Below are positions 1 to 5,776 of a stretch of 8,057 nt of DNA, in pieces. This stretch comes from an uncultured Anaerococcus sp. (GTDB taxonomy: Bacteria > Bacillota > Clostridia > Tissierellales > Peptoniphilaceae). A program made the translations under genes and the position numbers. The stretch's first letter is position 1, and each line of letters starts with the position of its first letter. The stretch spans positions 1-8,057 of the forward strand of contig CABQOK010000050.1 in NCBI GenBank assembly GCA_902465755.1, given 5' to 3'. The notes below the pieces were generated by a model, which worked only from the letters and a program-made list of their open reading frames with translations, was not told where the DNA came from and searched no databases.

Positions 1-40
1 ATGATGGTACGATGTTTATTCATAGTTTTGCAACAGCCCC
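1..40. mobile_element. possible outer end of an insertion sequence (partial)
   Basis: Read on the minus strand, bases 40 to 26 give GGGGCTGTTGCAAAA. This resembles the terminal inverted repeats of several IS families whose ends carry a G-rich tip followed by CTGTTGCAAA (IS6-like and IS1182-like ends are examples). If so, the element lies to the left and its last base is about 40. Only one end is present, so the partner repeat, the target duplication and the transposase cannot be checked. The next gene's ribosome binding site starts about 20 bases further on. The reading frame open from base 1 crosses this stretch but has no coding character here. The call rests on one short motif and is tentative. 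Confidence 0.35.
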
Positions 41-69
41 TTATTTTTATGATTTATAAAGGAGAGAGA

Positions 70-900
70 ATGAAAATAATATATGCAGACCTACACTCTC
101 ATACTAACCACTCTGATGGACTTTTGGAAATAGATGAGCTTCTTAAGCTTGCTCAAGAAGCTAAAATCGAAGTCCTTGCCATAACAGATCACGATACGAC
201 AGACCAGTATGAAGAAATAAGAGAAAAAGCAAAAGAAATCGGCATAAAAACCATCAAGGGTGTCGAGATAAGCTGCTATGATTACCAAGTAGACAAAAAA
301 GTCCACATAGTAGCCCTCTTCCTTCCGGATAAGACTCCTAACATAGATAAACTTTGTGGGGCCTTTTTAGAAAAAAGAGACGCAAACCACAGGAAACTAA
401 TAAAAGACTTACAGGATAAAGGCTATGACATAGACTATAAGGCCTGCAAGAAATTCTCCCCATATTCTATAGTCTTTAAGTCCAATATCCTTGAGGCTCT
501 TAATGAAAGATATCCAGAAGAAAACTTCACCTTCAAGGAAGTCTTCGGTTCAATGAAAGATAAAAAGAAAAACCTAGAAATGGGCTATATAGATGTAGAA
601 GATGGCATAAAGGCAGCCCTAGCCGATGGAGCAATTCCAATCCTTGCCCATCCCTGCCAGTACGAAAACTACCCAGAAGTCGAAAAATACGTATCCTTCG
701 GCCTAAGGGGAATAGAAATATCCCACAGACTAATGAAAGAAGAGGACTTTGACTTAACAAAAGACCTAGCAGAAAAATACGACCTAATAGGCTCAGGAGG
801 ATCTGACTTCCACGACCCAGAAAAACATAAGCTAGGAGACTTCGGCCTAAGCAAGGAAGAATTCGATAAGCTTCTTGAAAAGTCGGGAAAGAAATTATAA
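70..900 (+). CDS. PHP-domain metal-dependent phosphoesterase (YciV/TrpH-like)
   Basis: This encodes a 276-residue soluble protein of the PHP superfamily, whose members use a cluster of bound metal ions to cleave phosphoester bonds. The metal-ligand motifs are visible in order: DLHSHT with D7, H9 and H11, then SDG (D16); ITDHD (D40, H41, D42); GVEIS (E66); H79; AHP (H194); and SDFHD (D246, H248). The length and motif order resemble the YciV/TrpH branch, which includes RNase AM (an exonuclease acting on RNA 5' ends) and 3',5'-nucleotide bisphosphate phosphatases. The true substrate cannot be read from the sequence. The frame stays open upstream to base 1, but the ATG at 70 is chosen because GGAGAGAG lies just before it and the DLHSHT motif normally sits within ten residues of the N terminus. 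It ends in a terminator shared with the convergent gene. The family is sure; the exact reaction is not. Confidence 0.93.
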   Translation: MKIIYADLHSHTNHSDGLLEIDELLKLAQEAKIEVLAITDHDTTDQYEEIREKAKEIGIKTIKGVEISCYDYQVDKKVHIVALFLPDKTPNIDKLCGAFLEKRDANHRKLIKDLQDKGYDIDYKACKKFSPYSIVFKSNILEALNERYPEENFTFKEVFGSMKDKKKNLEMGYIDVEDGIKAALADGAIPILAHPCQYENYPEVEKYVSFGLRGIEISHRLMKEEDFDLTKDLAEKYDLIGSGGSDFHDPEKHKLGDFGLSKEEFDKLLEKSGKKL

Positions 901-914
901 ATAAAATTATTCAC

Positions 915-953
915 AAAAAAGGTAATCCAGAAATTTTCCTGAGATTACCTTTT
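915..953. terminator. bidirectional rho-independent terminator
   Basis: An 11-base perfect stem, AAAAGGTAATC (917-927) with GATTACCTTTT (943-953), closes a 15-base interior that can itself pair further (CAG with CTG, AAA with TTT, with bulges). The stem ends in T's on the plus strand, and the A-run at 915-920 becomes a U-tract on the minus strand. It sits between two convergent genes, so it can end both transcripts. Confidence 0.85.
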
Positions 954-963
954 CGCTTATTTC

Positions 964-1533
964 CTATTCATTTTCCTTCTCTACTCTTAGAGTCTCGTCT
1001 AGGAGGGTTAGGTAGTATTTTTTGGCTGTTTCTATTTCAAAGATTGAAGAGTCGTTGAAGTAGTCGCCAATTTCTCCTATTAGTTTGGTGATTTTTTCAT
1101 CTTCTCCGTATTTGTCGGCGAGGGTTTCTGATTTTTCTATAAGTTGGTTTATCTTATAAATCAGTCCCATGGTCTTGGCTTCTCTGTCGTTTTCCTTGAG
1201 AAGTTCTCTTAAGGTCCATTTTACGTTATTTTCTGTAATGCCTGCCTTATGTTGGACACTTGCATTATTTTCTCTTAGGCTATCTAGAAGGTCGAAAAGC
1301 TCTTCATTCTCGAAGCCATTAAATAAGGTAAAGTCAAAGTCAAGATCGTAATCATCATCTCTAACTTCCTTTTTCTCTTCGCTAAAGCCCTCTATTCCTA
1401 GAAGATAGCCTATTGTATAATCAAGATCATCCTTTCCCACTTCGATTATATCTATGTCATTTTCCTCAGCGATTTTCTTAAATCTATCGTATTTATCCAT
1501 ATCTATAGGATTATAAAATAAAATTTCTGCCAT
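964..1533 (-). CDS. DUF3783 domain-containing protein
   Basis: This is a 189-residue acidic, soluble protein. The region around residues 67-118 fits the DUF3783 pattern seen in Firmicutes: a short hydrophobic start ending in FNGF (71-74), a helix rich in D, E and L (EELFDLLDSLRE), then HKAGITENN followed by WTLRELLKE (106-114). The N-terminal part (AEILFYNP, with a hydrophobic stretch near residues 41-50) looks like a small alpha/beta unit, and the C-terminal 70 residues look helical. There is no signal peptide or membrane segment. The function of this family is unknown, and no partner gene is adjacent in the same direction. The ATG at 1533 is preceded on the minus strand by AGAGAGG at good spacing, and a plausible promoter lies about 30 bases further upstream. 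The gene converges on the PHP gene. Confidence 0.88.
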   Translation of the reverse strand: MAEILFYNPIDMDKYDRFKKIAEENDIDIIEVGKDDLDYTIGYLLGIEGFSEEKKEVRDDDYDLDFDFTLFNGFENEELFDLLDSLRENNASVQHKAGITENNVKWTLRELLKENDREAKTMGLIYKINQLIEKSETLADKYGEDEKITKLIGEIGDYFNDSSIFEIETAKKYYLTLLDETLRVEKENE

Positions 1534-1562
1534 ATTTACCTCTCTTTTTACTATATATCATA

Positions 1563-1591
1563 AGTATACTAATATGGGAGGAATAAGACAA
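1563..1591 (-). promoter_or_regulatory. probable promoter of the DUF3783 gene
   Basis: On the minus strand TTGTCT (1591-1586) is followed after 17 bases by TATACT (1568-1563), matching a sigma-70/SigA-type promoter in 4 of 6 and 5 of 6 positions. It leads into the ribosome binding site at 1539-1544 and the ATG at 1533. A perfect TATAAT also occurs on the minus strand at 1597-1592, but it has no good -35 element. Confidence 0.55.
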
Positions 1592-1630
1592 ATTATATGC
1601 TTTTGGGACAGAACATATATTAGCTATGCC

Positions 1631-1660
1631 TGGATTGTACAAATAAGAATTGACAATCCA
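1631..1660. repeat. bulged hairpin repeat, copy 1
   Basis: TGGATTGT (1631-1638) pairs with ACAATCCA (1653-1660). One unpaired A (1639) is followed by CAA (1640-1642), which pairs with TTG (1650-1652), leaving a 7-base loop. This gives 11 base pairs with a single 5'-side bulge. A second copy in the same orientation starts about 475 bases downstream with the same bulge and a changed loop. Both contain TTGACA in the 3' arm, but no -10 box follows here, so it is not called a promoter. Confidence 0.75.
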
Positions 1661-1751
1661 TTCTAAGAACTCGAAGAGTTCAAAATCTAGGCTTTGCGAG
1701 ATGAAGTCCTCCTAAAGCTAGACGGGCTTGAATCTGAATCCGCAAACTACC

Positions 1752-1820
1752 GTCGAGCGTAAGTCGAGACATCTCCTGTTTCTCATCTTCCTCTAGTGTC
1801 GAGCGCAGTCGAGACATCTC
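1752..1820. repeat. GTCGAG-containing direct repeats
   Basis: Two near-identical units lie about 46 bases apart: GTCGAGCG, then TA or C, then AGTCGAGACATCTC (1752-1775 and 1798-1820). Each unit contains GTCGAG twice, 10 or 11 bases apart, and is much more GC-rich than its surroundings. A degenerate relative in the opposite orientation appears near 1983-2012. Units of this style are typical of interspersed intergenic repeats in bacterial genomes; nothing shows a function. Confidence 0.7.
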
Positions 1821-2105
1821 TAACATATACTATATTTTCTATTGAAAATTTCCTCATTCTCCACCTCGAACTTTACGTGAGAGGTCTACAGAACTTTGGG
1901 ACGTGTTTGATCTTGGATTTTGTTAGGCGAGCATTTTCGTAGATAACTTAAACTTTTATATCTACATGTCATCATATACTGTAGATCTCTCATCGCTCCG
2001 CTCTGTCGAGATGGCGTAGCTGTATGAATTGCTGTAATTCTAGGATTAAAAGAATTATAATTTTACTATTTCTCGAGAGGCTTCTCCGCTAACTACGTTT
2101 GATTT

Positions 2106-2135
2106 TAGATTGTACAAATAGGTGTTGACAATCCA
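2106..2135. repeat. bulged hairpin repeat, copy 2
   Basis: GATTGT (2108-2113) pairs with ACAATC (2128-2133). A bulged A (2114) precedes CAA (2115-2117), which pairs with TTG (2125-2127), around a 7-base loop. The stem sequence and bulge match copy 1 at 1631-1660, while the loop differs (ATAGGTG against ATAAGAA). This is the pattern expected if the structure is conserved. Confidence 0.75.
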
Positions 2136-2239
2136 GTCTCCACATAAGGTAATGGGAAGGAAAATAAGTGGTCTTATAGTGATGATTATCATAGACTTAA
2201 GATAAAATTGAAATTTATCCTATTTCGACCTTTGACAGA

Positions 2240-2268
2240 TTGTATATTTTCCCTCACTTGGGTATAAA
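2240..2268 (+). promoter_or_regulatory. weak candidate promoter for the 161-residue gene
   Basis: TATAAA (2263-2268) has a 17-base spacer to TTGTAT (2240-2245), a poor -35. A perfect TTGACA at 2232-2237 is 25 bases away, which is too far. Transcription from here would leave a leader of about 25 bases before the ATG at 2297, consistent with that start. Confidence 0.35.
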
Positions 2269-2296
2269 TAAACTAAGAATCTATACGGAGGAAATT

Positions 2297-2782
2297 ATGA
2301 TTGAAGAAAAATTAGATGAACTTTACAAAAGACAGGTCGAAGTTGATAAATATATAAAAGATGCGAGGAAGATTTATAATGATATTTTGATATCTTCCAG
2401 AAGGGTAGGAAAAAGCTCAGACTTTACAGGAAAGAAATTCCTTAGGGGAAATATCGTAGGAGACTTCCTAAGGGCAAACAAAAACCATAATGCAAACAAG
2501 TCCATTGGAAGAATTCAAGAAGAACTCCTTGATTTTCACTCAAATCTTCTTCTCTTTGATGAAAAGCTAGCAAATAAGCTCTATCTTCCATCAAAGGTTA
2601 GTGAGTATTCGAGAATTAACGGTAAAGCAGGCGATATAGCCTTTAGATACAAGCTTAGGAAGAAGGAAGTAGATATAAGTAAGTCTGCTAGGTCAGTCCA
2701 AAAGGTCCTAATGAAACTTTTGTCTGAGAAGAGAAAAATCGCCTACGATATAAGAAAGATTAAGGAATACAAGGATTTATAG
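2297..2782 (+). CDS. hypothetical lysine-rich helical protein, 161 aa
   Basis: I do not recognise this protein. It is 161 residues long, strongly charged (many K, R, E and D), with no signal peptide, membrane segment or cysteine cluster. The N-terminal 30 residues (MIEEKLDELYKRQVEVDKYI onwards) and the stretches around residues 75-100 and 125-160 look like amphipathic helices, possibly coiled coil, so a small cytoplasmic helical bundle is likely. The middle holds a basic segment around residues 33-60 that could bind nucleic acid, though this is only a composition argument. The frame is open upstream to a TTG at 2240, but GGAGG (2287-2291) is placed five bases before the ATG at 2297, which is therefore taken as the start. 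It is followed by its own terminator, so it appears to be a single-gene unit between the repeat region and the ABC operon. Confidence 0.82.
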   Translation: MIEEKLDELYKRQVEVDKYIKDARKIYNDILISSRRVGKSSDFTGKKFLRGNIVGDFLRANKNHNANKSIGRIQEELLDFHSNLLLFDEKLANKLYLPSKVSEYSRINGKAGDIAFRYKLRKKEVDISKSARSVQKVLMKLLSEKRKIAYDIRKIKEYKDL

Positions 2783-2805
2783 AAGATAGGTACTTATATA
2801 TTAAT

Positions 2806-2850
2806 AAGGGTGGTGGGATAGGATTTTATCCAAATCTCGCCGCCCTTTTT
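2806..2850 (+). terminator. rho-independent terminator
   Basis: A long stem, AAGGGTGGTGGGAT (2806-2819) against ATCTCGCCGCCCTT (2834-2847), has three G-U pairs and no mismatch. It is extended inside by GGAT/ATCC around a TTT loop. A T-run follows to 2850. It lies 24 bases after the stop of the 161-residue gene and before the ABC operon promoter. Confidence 0.9.
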
Positions 2851-2908
2851 GTATTATGACCTATTTATAGAAAAAATGGCGTGAGCTAATATTTATCTAA
2901 AAGATAAG

Positions 2909-2921
2909 ATTTATGATAAAT
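2909..2921. promoter_or_regulatory. palindrome upstream of the ABC operon promoter
   Basis: ATTTAT-G-ATAAAT is a perfect inverted repeat ending nine bases before the -35 box. Another inverted repeat, TTATCT/AGATAA, lies just upstream (2893-2907). The position suits an operator or activator site, but AT-rich palindromes also arise by chance. Confidence 0.35.
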
Positions 2922-2929
2922 AAGCAATG

Positions 2930-2959
2930 TTTACAAGCTTACGATATATATGTTACTAT
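2930..2959 (+). promoter_or_regulatory. promoter of the ABC transporter operon
   Basis: TTTACA (2930-2935), an 18-base spacer and TACTAT (2954-2959) form a good SigA-type promoter. The TG at 2951-2952 makes it an extended -10. The leader is about 30 bases long, ending in the strong GAAAGGAG site before the ATG at 2998. Confidence 0.65.
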
Positions 2960-2997
2960 TAAATAAGTTAGAAATTGAAAATTAGAAAGGAGTAATA

Positions 2998-3720
2998 ATG
3001 ATCGAAGTTTCGAATTTTTCAAAGATTTATTCCAATGGCAAAAAGGCTGTTGACGATATTTCTTTTACTGTTAATGATGGAGAGATATTTGGATTCTTAG
3101 GTCCAAATGGAGCAGGTAAGTCTACTACTATAAAAAGCATCGTAGGAATCAATTCAAAAACAAGTGGTAAGATTAGTATAAATGGCAAAAGTCTTGAAGA
3201 AGACTCCAAGGCTTACAAGAGCGAGTTTTCCTATGTGCCTGATAATCCAGATCTTTTTGAGAACTATTCAGGTAATGAATATATTAACTTTGTCTCAGAT
3301 ATCTACGGCATAGATAGTAAAACTCGTAAGGAAAGACTTGACTATTATCTAGAGTTTTTTGACCTAAAAGATGCAATGGATAATCAGATTTCAAGCTATT
3401 CTCACGGTATGGCCCAAAGGCTTGCCCTAATCGGAGCTTTGATCAATGATCCTCCTGTAATCTTTCTAGATGAGCCTATGGTAGGTCTTGATGCCAAATC
3501 CGCCTACAATCTCAAAAAAATCCTAAGAGAAAGAGCAGCGGCTGGCAAGATAGTTTTCTTTTCAACCCACGTTATGGAAATCGCCCAAGAGCTTTGCGAT
3601 AGAATTGCAATTATTAACAAGGGTAAGATCATCACAGTCGGCACATTCGATGAGATAAAACATGCTGCCAACAGAGAAGGATCACTTGAAGAAATATTCT
3701 TGGAGCTTACTGATGAATAA
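2998..3720 (+). CDS. ABC transporter ATP-binding protein
   Basis: This is the 240-residue ATPase of an ABC-2-type transporter; it hydrolyses ATP on the inner face of the membrane to drive the permease encoded next to it. Motifs in order are Walker A GPNGAGKST (35-43), the Q-loop region YVPDNP (79-84), the signature YSHGMAQ (134-140), Walker B VIFLDE (154-159), the D-loop GLD (163-165) and the switch histidine in STH (H191). The signature is YSHGM rather than LSGGQ, common in ABC-2 exporters, and the usual Q-loop glutamine position holds Asp82. The closest style is the CcmA/EcsA group. The start is supported by GAAAGGAG five bases before the ATG. The gene overlaps the permease by 8 bases, so the two are probably translationally coupled. 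The substrate cannot be deduced; no bacteriocin, two-component or immunity gene is beside it. Confidence 0.95.
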   Translation: MIEVSNFSKIYSNGKKAVDDISFTVNDGEIFGFLGPNGAGKSTTIKSIVGINSKTSGKISINGKSLEEDSKAYKSEFSYVPDNPDLFENYSGNEYINFVSDIYGIDSKTRKERLDYYLEFFDLKDAMDNQISSYSHGMAQRLALIGALINDPPVIFLDEPMVGLDAKSAYNLKKILRERAAAGKIVFFSTHVMEIAQELCDRIAIINKGKIITVGTFDEIKHAANREGSLEEIFLELTDE

Positions 3721-5374
3721 TATAAAGACTATTACAAAATACGCCTTTAAGGAACAGTTCTTCCCATATTTTCCATCAAAGAAAATATCGGGCATGCCCA
3801 AAAACTATCTGGGAAGACTCCTTAGTCTAGTTTGGTCCTATCTCTTCTTTGGCTTTATCTTCTACCTTGTCATGGGCTCATCTGTCAAGGTCTTTGTAGA
3901 AAGTGGGAAGGAGTCCATGTACTTTACGGTCTTTGGCATGCTAATGACTGTAATAGTCCTTCTCCTTCACGGAGCTAAGATTTACTCTGACTTCTTTACA
4001 GAAAAGTCTATAGGAAACTACCAGACCATGCCCATAACTCAAGGTGAACTTTTCCTAGGTAAGATATTTGGAGGAGTCTTGTCATTTTTCGACTACTTCC
4101 TCTTCTTCCTTTTGGGGCTTTTCCTATACTTCTCAGCTGTAGGATTTGACCTAGGAGCCCTACTTCTTGGAATAATCAACTTCTTTCCAATGATTCTAAT
4201 CCCTTATAGCATCCTTGCTATAATATTATTAATCATCAAGAAGTTTACTAATGTCAACAGACACAAGAAGCTTTTCAAAAACCTAGGCTATGTGGTGATG
4301 TTTGCTATCATTGGAGTAATCTACTACTTTTCCTTCAAGTCAGGACAGTCTGGAGATAGTTTTGATAAGTTTGCAAATGGAATGGTAGATGCCGCTAATA
4401 AAAATCAAGCTGTGTCCAATATCTTCTTCCAAGCCAAACTATTCGGCCTATCCCTAACTGGAGGAGTTGGTCAGAGAATACTTTCGACCATAGTACTTTT
4501 TGCCCTAGCAGGCCTAATTACCTTTATAGCCTATAAGTTAGCGAGCAAATTCTACTACGAGTCAGTTTTTGAAAATACTGTAACAGAAGAAACAAGCAAA
4601 AAGATCAAGCAAGATAAGAAGAGAAAACCAGTAGGGCTAGAACAAAAAGGCCAGGTCATGGCCATAGCCAAGAGAGATTTAAGGATCATGACAAGCAATC
4701 TAATGTTTCTCTACACGCCAATCCTTATGGCCATGATTTTCACTATTGTTCCTCTTACCCAAGGAAGAGATATAGTAGGGGAAATTGGCTATGAGAATAT
4801 CTTTAGTCCAGTGGCGAAGTACTATTTCTTCGCAATAGCTTTCGCGGCAGGACTAATGATTTGGATAAATGGAGCGCCAACTTCAAACTCTCTCTCTAGA
4901 GAAGGAAAGGGCTTTTTCCTAATCCAAACCCTACCGGTAGATCCCAAAAGTCACATGAAGGCAAGGCTCTTATCAGCCATGGCCATAGCCCTACCAATCA
5001 ATCTTATAATGACCCTAATCATAGGAATCGTCCTACAAATAGGATTTGTCAATTCCTTAATGATTTTCCTAGGCCTAAGCCTAGCAGCTCTATCAGCAAA
5101 CATAGTAGGCTTACTACTTTCAACAATAGGAATAAATACCACTTGGCAAAATCCAAAGGAGCTAATGCAAGGGGGAATGAAATTTTTCATCTACTATATA
5201 ATAAGCTTTGTAGTAATAATCGCCCTAGTAATCCTTACCGTAGTCTTGATGAATGCAAGTGGTGGCAAGGTCCTTGTAGGAATAGGTTTCCCTTTCCTAA
5301 TAGTAATAGCCCTAACAGCGATATTCTATGTATTAGCTTATAAGAGATACAAAAAGGGCTTTATGGATGTTTAA
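3713..5374 (+). CDS. ABC transporter permease (ABC_tran_2-like)
   Basis: This is a 553-residue polytopic membrane protein, the transmembrane partner of the upstream ATPase. About twelve hydrophobic segments can be picked out, roughly at residues 36-56, 69-88, 117-142, 148-175, 191-208, 255-274, 330-349, 368-387, 422-443, 446-470, 489-513 and 520-541. This suggests two fused half-permeases separated by a charged cytoplasmic loop near 285-325 (EETSKKIKQDKKRK). The loop motif SREGKGF (395-401) followed by TLPVDP (406-411) is typical of the large putative ABC permease family PF16949, paired with single ATPases in Firmicutes; that assignment is from memory. The ATG at 3713 overlaps the ATPase stop (ATGAATAA) and has GGAG seven bases upstream, so it is preferred to the longer open frame from 3662. 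The operon ends with a strong terminator. Direction and substrate are unknown; export or membrane-stress functions are likeliest. Confidence 0.92.
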   Translation: MNNIKTITKYAFKEQFFPYFPSKKISGMPKNYLGRLLSLVWSYLFFGFIFYLVMGSSVKVFVESGKESMYFTVFGMLMTVIVLLLHGAKIYSDFFTEKSIGNYQTMPITQGELFLGKIFGGVLSFFDYFLFFLLGLFLYFSAVGFDLGALLLGIINFFPMILIPYSILAIILLIIKKFTNVNRHKKLFKNLGYVVMFAIIGVIYYFSFKSGQSGDSFDKFANGMVDAANKNQAVSNIFFQAKLFGLSLTGGVGQRILSTIVLFALAGLITFIAYKLASKFYYESVFENTVTEETSKKIKQDKKRKPVGLEQKGQVMAIAKRDLRIMTSNLMFLYTPILMAMIFTIVPLTQGRDIVGEIGYENIFSPVAKYYFFAIAFAAGLMIWINGAPTSNSLSREGKGFFLIQTLPVDPKSHMKARLLSAMAIALPINLIMTLIIGIVLQIGFVNSLMIFLGLSLAALSANIVGLLLSTIGINTTWQNPKELMQGGMKFFIYYIISFVVIIALVILTVVLMNASGGKVLVGIGFPFLIVIALTAIFYVLAYKRYKKGFMDV

Positions 5375-5391
5375 AATCAAATAGATATAAT

Positions 5392-5420
5392 AGCGTTCTA
5401 TTCACTAGGACGCTTTTTTT
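5392..5420 (+). terminator. rho-independent terminator of the ABC operon
   Basis: AGCGT-T-CTA (5392-5400) pairs with TAG-G-ACGCT (5406-5414), nine pairs including one G-U, around a TTCAC loop. Seven T's follow (5414-5420). It lies 17 bases after the permease stop. Confidence 0.9.
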
Positions 5421-5648
5421 ATGTTCATTATACAATAATTATACAAAAAAGCCTATAAAATACATATATAATAAAACAGAAGTTTTGTAAAAGATTGATA
5501 ATAAAAGTCAAAAATATATCATTTATCTCATATCGATTTAGTGTGTACAATAGGTGAATCGTTGTAATATACTTCTTTGGCTAAGTTTTATATATATTGG
5601 GAAAATATTGGATTTTGACAAATATTACTAAAAAATCAATGATTAAGC

Positions 5649-5676
5649 TTGAAATAGAAATAATCGGGTATAGAAT
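5649..5676 (+). promoter_or_regulatory. probable promoter of the adhesin gene
   Basis: TTGAAA (5649-5654), a 16-base spacer and TAGAAT (5671-5676) each match the SigA consensus in 5 of 6 positions. The transcript would start near 5683, leaving a leader of about 95 bases before the ATG at 5777. Confidence 0.5.
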
Positions 5677-5702
5677 AATTATAAGACATATTGCGAACAC
5701 GC

Positions 5703-5732
5703 AGTCTGTGATAAATGTAACTAGGACAGACT
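5703..5732 (+). promoter_or_regulatory. hairpin in the adhesin mRNA leader
   Basis: AGTCTGT (5703-5709) and ACAGACT (5726-5732) are perfect complements around a 16-base loop. The stem lies between the predicted transcription start and the ribosome binding site at 5768-5773. It is not followed by a T-run, so it is not a terminator. It may stabilise the leader or affect translation; it matches no riboswitch I recognise. Confidence 0.4.
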
Positions 5733-5776
5733 TACTATATGGGGTTTTGAGCCTGTCGATTATTTTTGGAGGAAAA

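Larger units (their letters stand above)
1534..2296. other. repeat-rich gene-free region
   Basis: About 760 bases have no credible gene. The first 60 bases hold the promoter and leader of the leftward gene. The rest is a mosaic of short repeats: a bulged hairpin at 1631-1660, a perfect GAACTC-GAA-GAGTTC hairpin at 1667-1681, GTCGAG-containing direct repeats at 1752-1820, GAACTTT copies at 1868 and 1891 each followed by ACGTG, a GTAGAT/ATCTAC inverted repeat at 1939-1965, a degenerate relative of the GTCGAG unit on the other strand near 1983-2012, a second bulged hairpin at 2106-2135, and GATAAA/TTTATC at 2201-2219. No tRNA or known riboswitch is recognisable. It could be a decayed mobile element, a nest of genomic interspersed repeats, or DNA for a structured RNA. 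Confidence 0.7.
5421..5776. other. adhesin upstream region, AT-rich, no gene
   Basis: About 355 bases lie between the ABC operon terminator and the adhesin start. The first half is very AT-rich. ATTATACAA occurs twice (5427-5435 and 5438-5446) with an 11-base period, about one helical turn, which could be a regulator site. A stretch at 5544-5556 (TGTACAATAGGTG) resembles part of the bulged hairpin repeats at 1631 and 2106. TTGACA at 5615-5620 has only a weak -10 after it. The better promoter lies at 5649-5676. The minus-strand frame crossing this region is hydrophobic by composition, lacks a ribosome binding site, and is not called a gene. Confidence 0.6.

Noticed and set aside
1752..1820. 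Possible CRISPR fragment
   Set aside because: Only two units, with internal repetition and a spacer of about 22 bases; no third repeat, no cas gene and irregular length.
2125..2153. TTGACA in the second hairpin as a promoter -35
   Set aside because: The best -10 at 17 bases is GGTAAT, which is weak, and the same TTGACA in the first hairpin has no -10 at all. It is better explained as part of the stem.
2240..2296. N-terminal extension of the 161-residue protein from TTG at 2240
   Set aside because: No ribosome binding site precedes the TTG, whereas GGAGG sits five bases before the ATG at 2297, and a candidate -10 box lies inside the extension.
2801..2850. Possible T-box antiterminator because of AAGGGTGGT
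   Set aside because: The conserved ACCGCG part is absent, there is no room for the rest of a T-box leader because a gene ends 24 bases earlier, and the downstream genes are not amino-acid related. It is a plain terminator.
5683..5776. Possible riboswitch in the adhesin leader
   Set aside because: Only one simple hairpin is visible, with no conserved core of any riboswitch class I know and no terminator or alternative fold.
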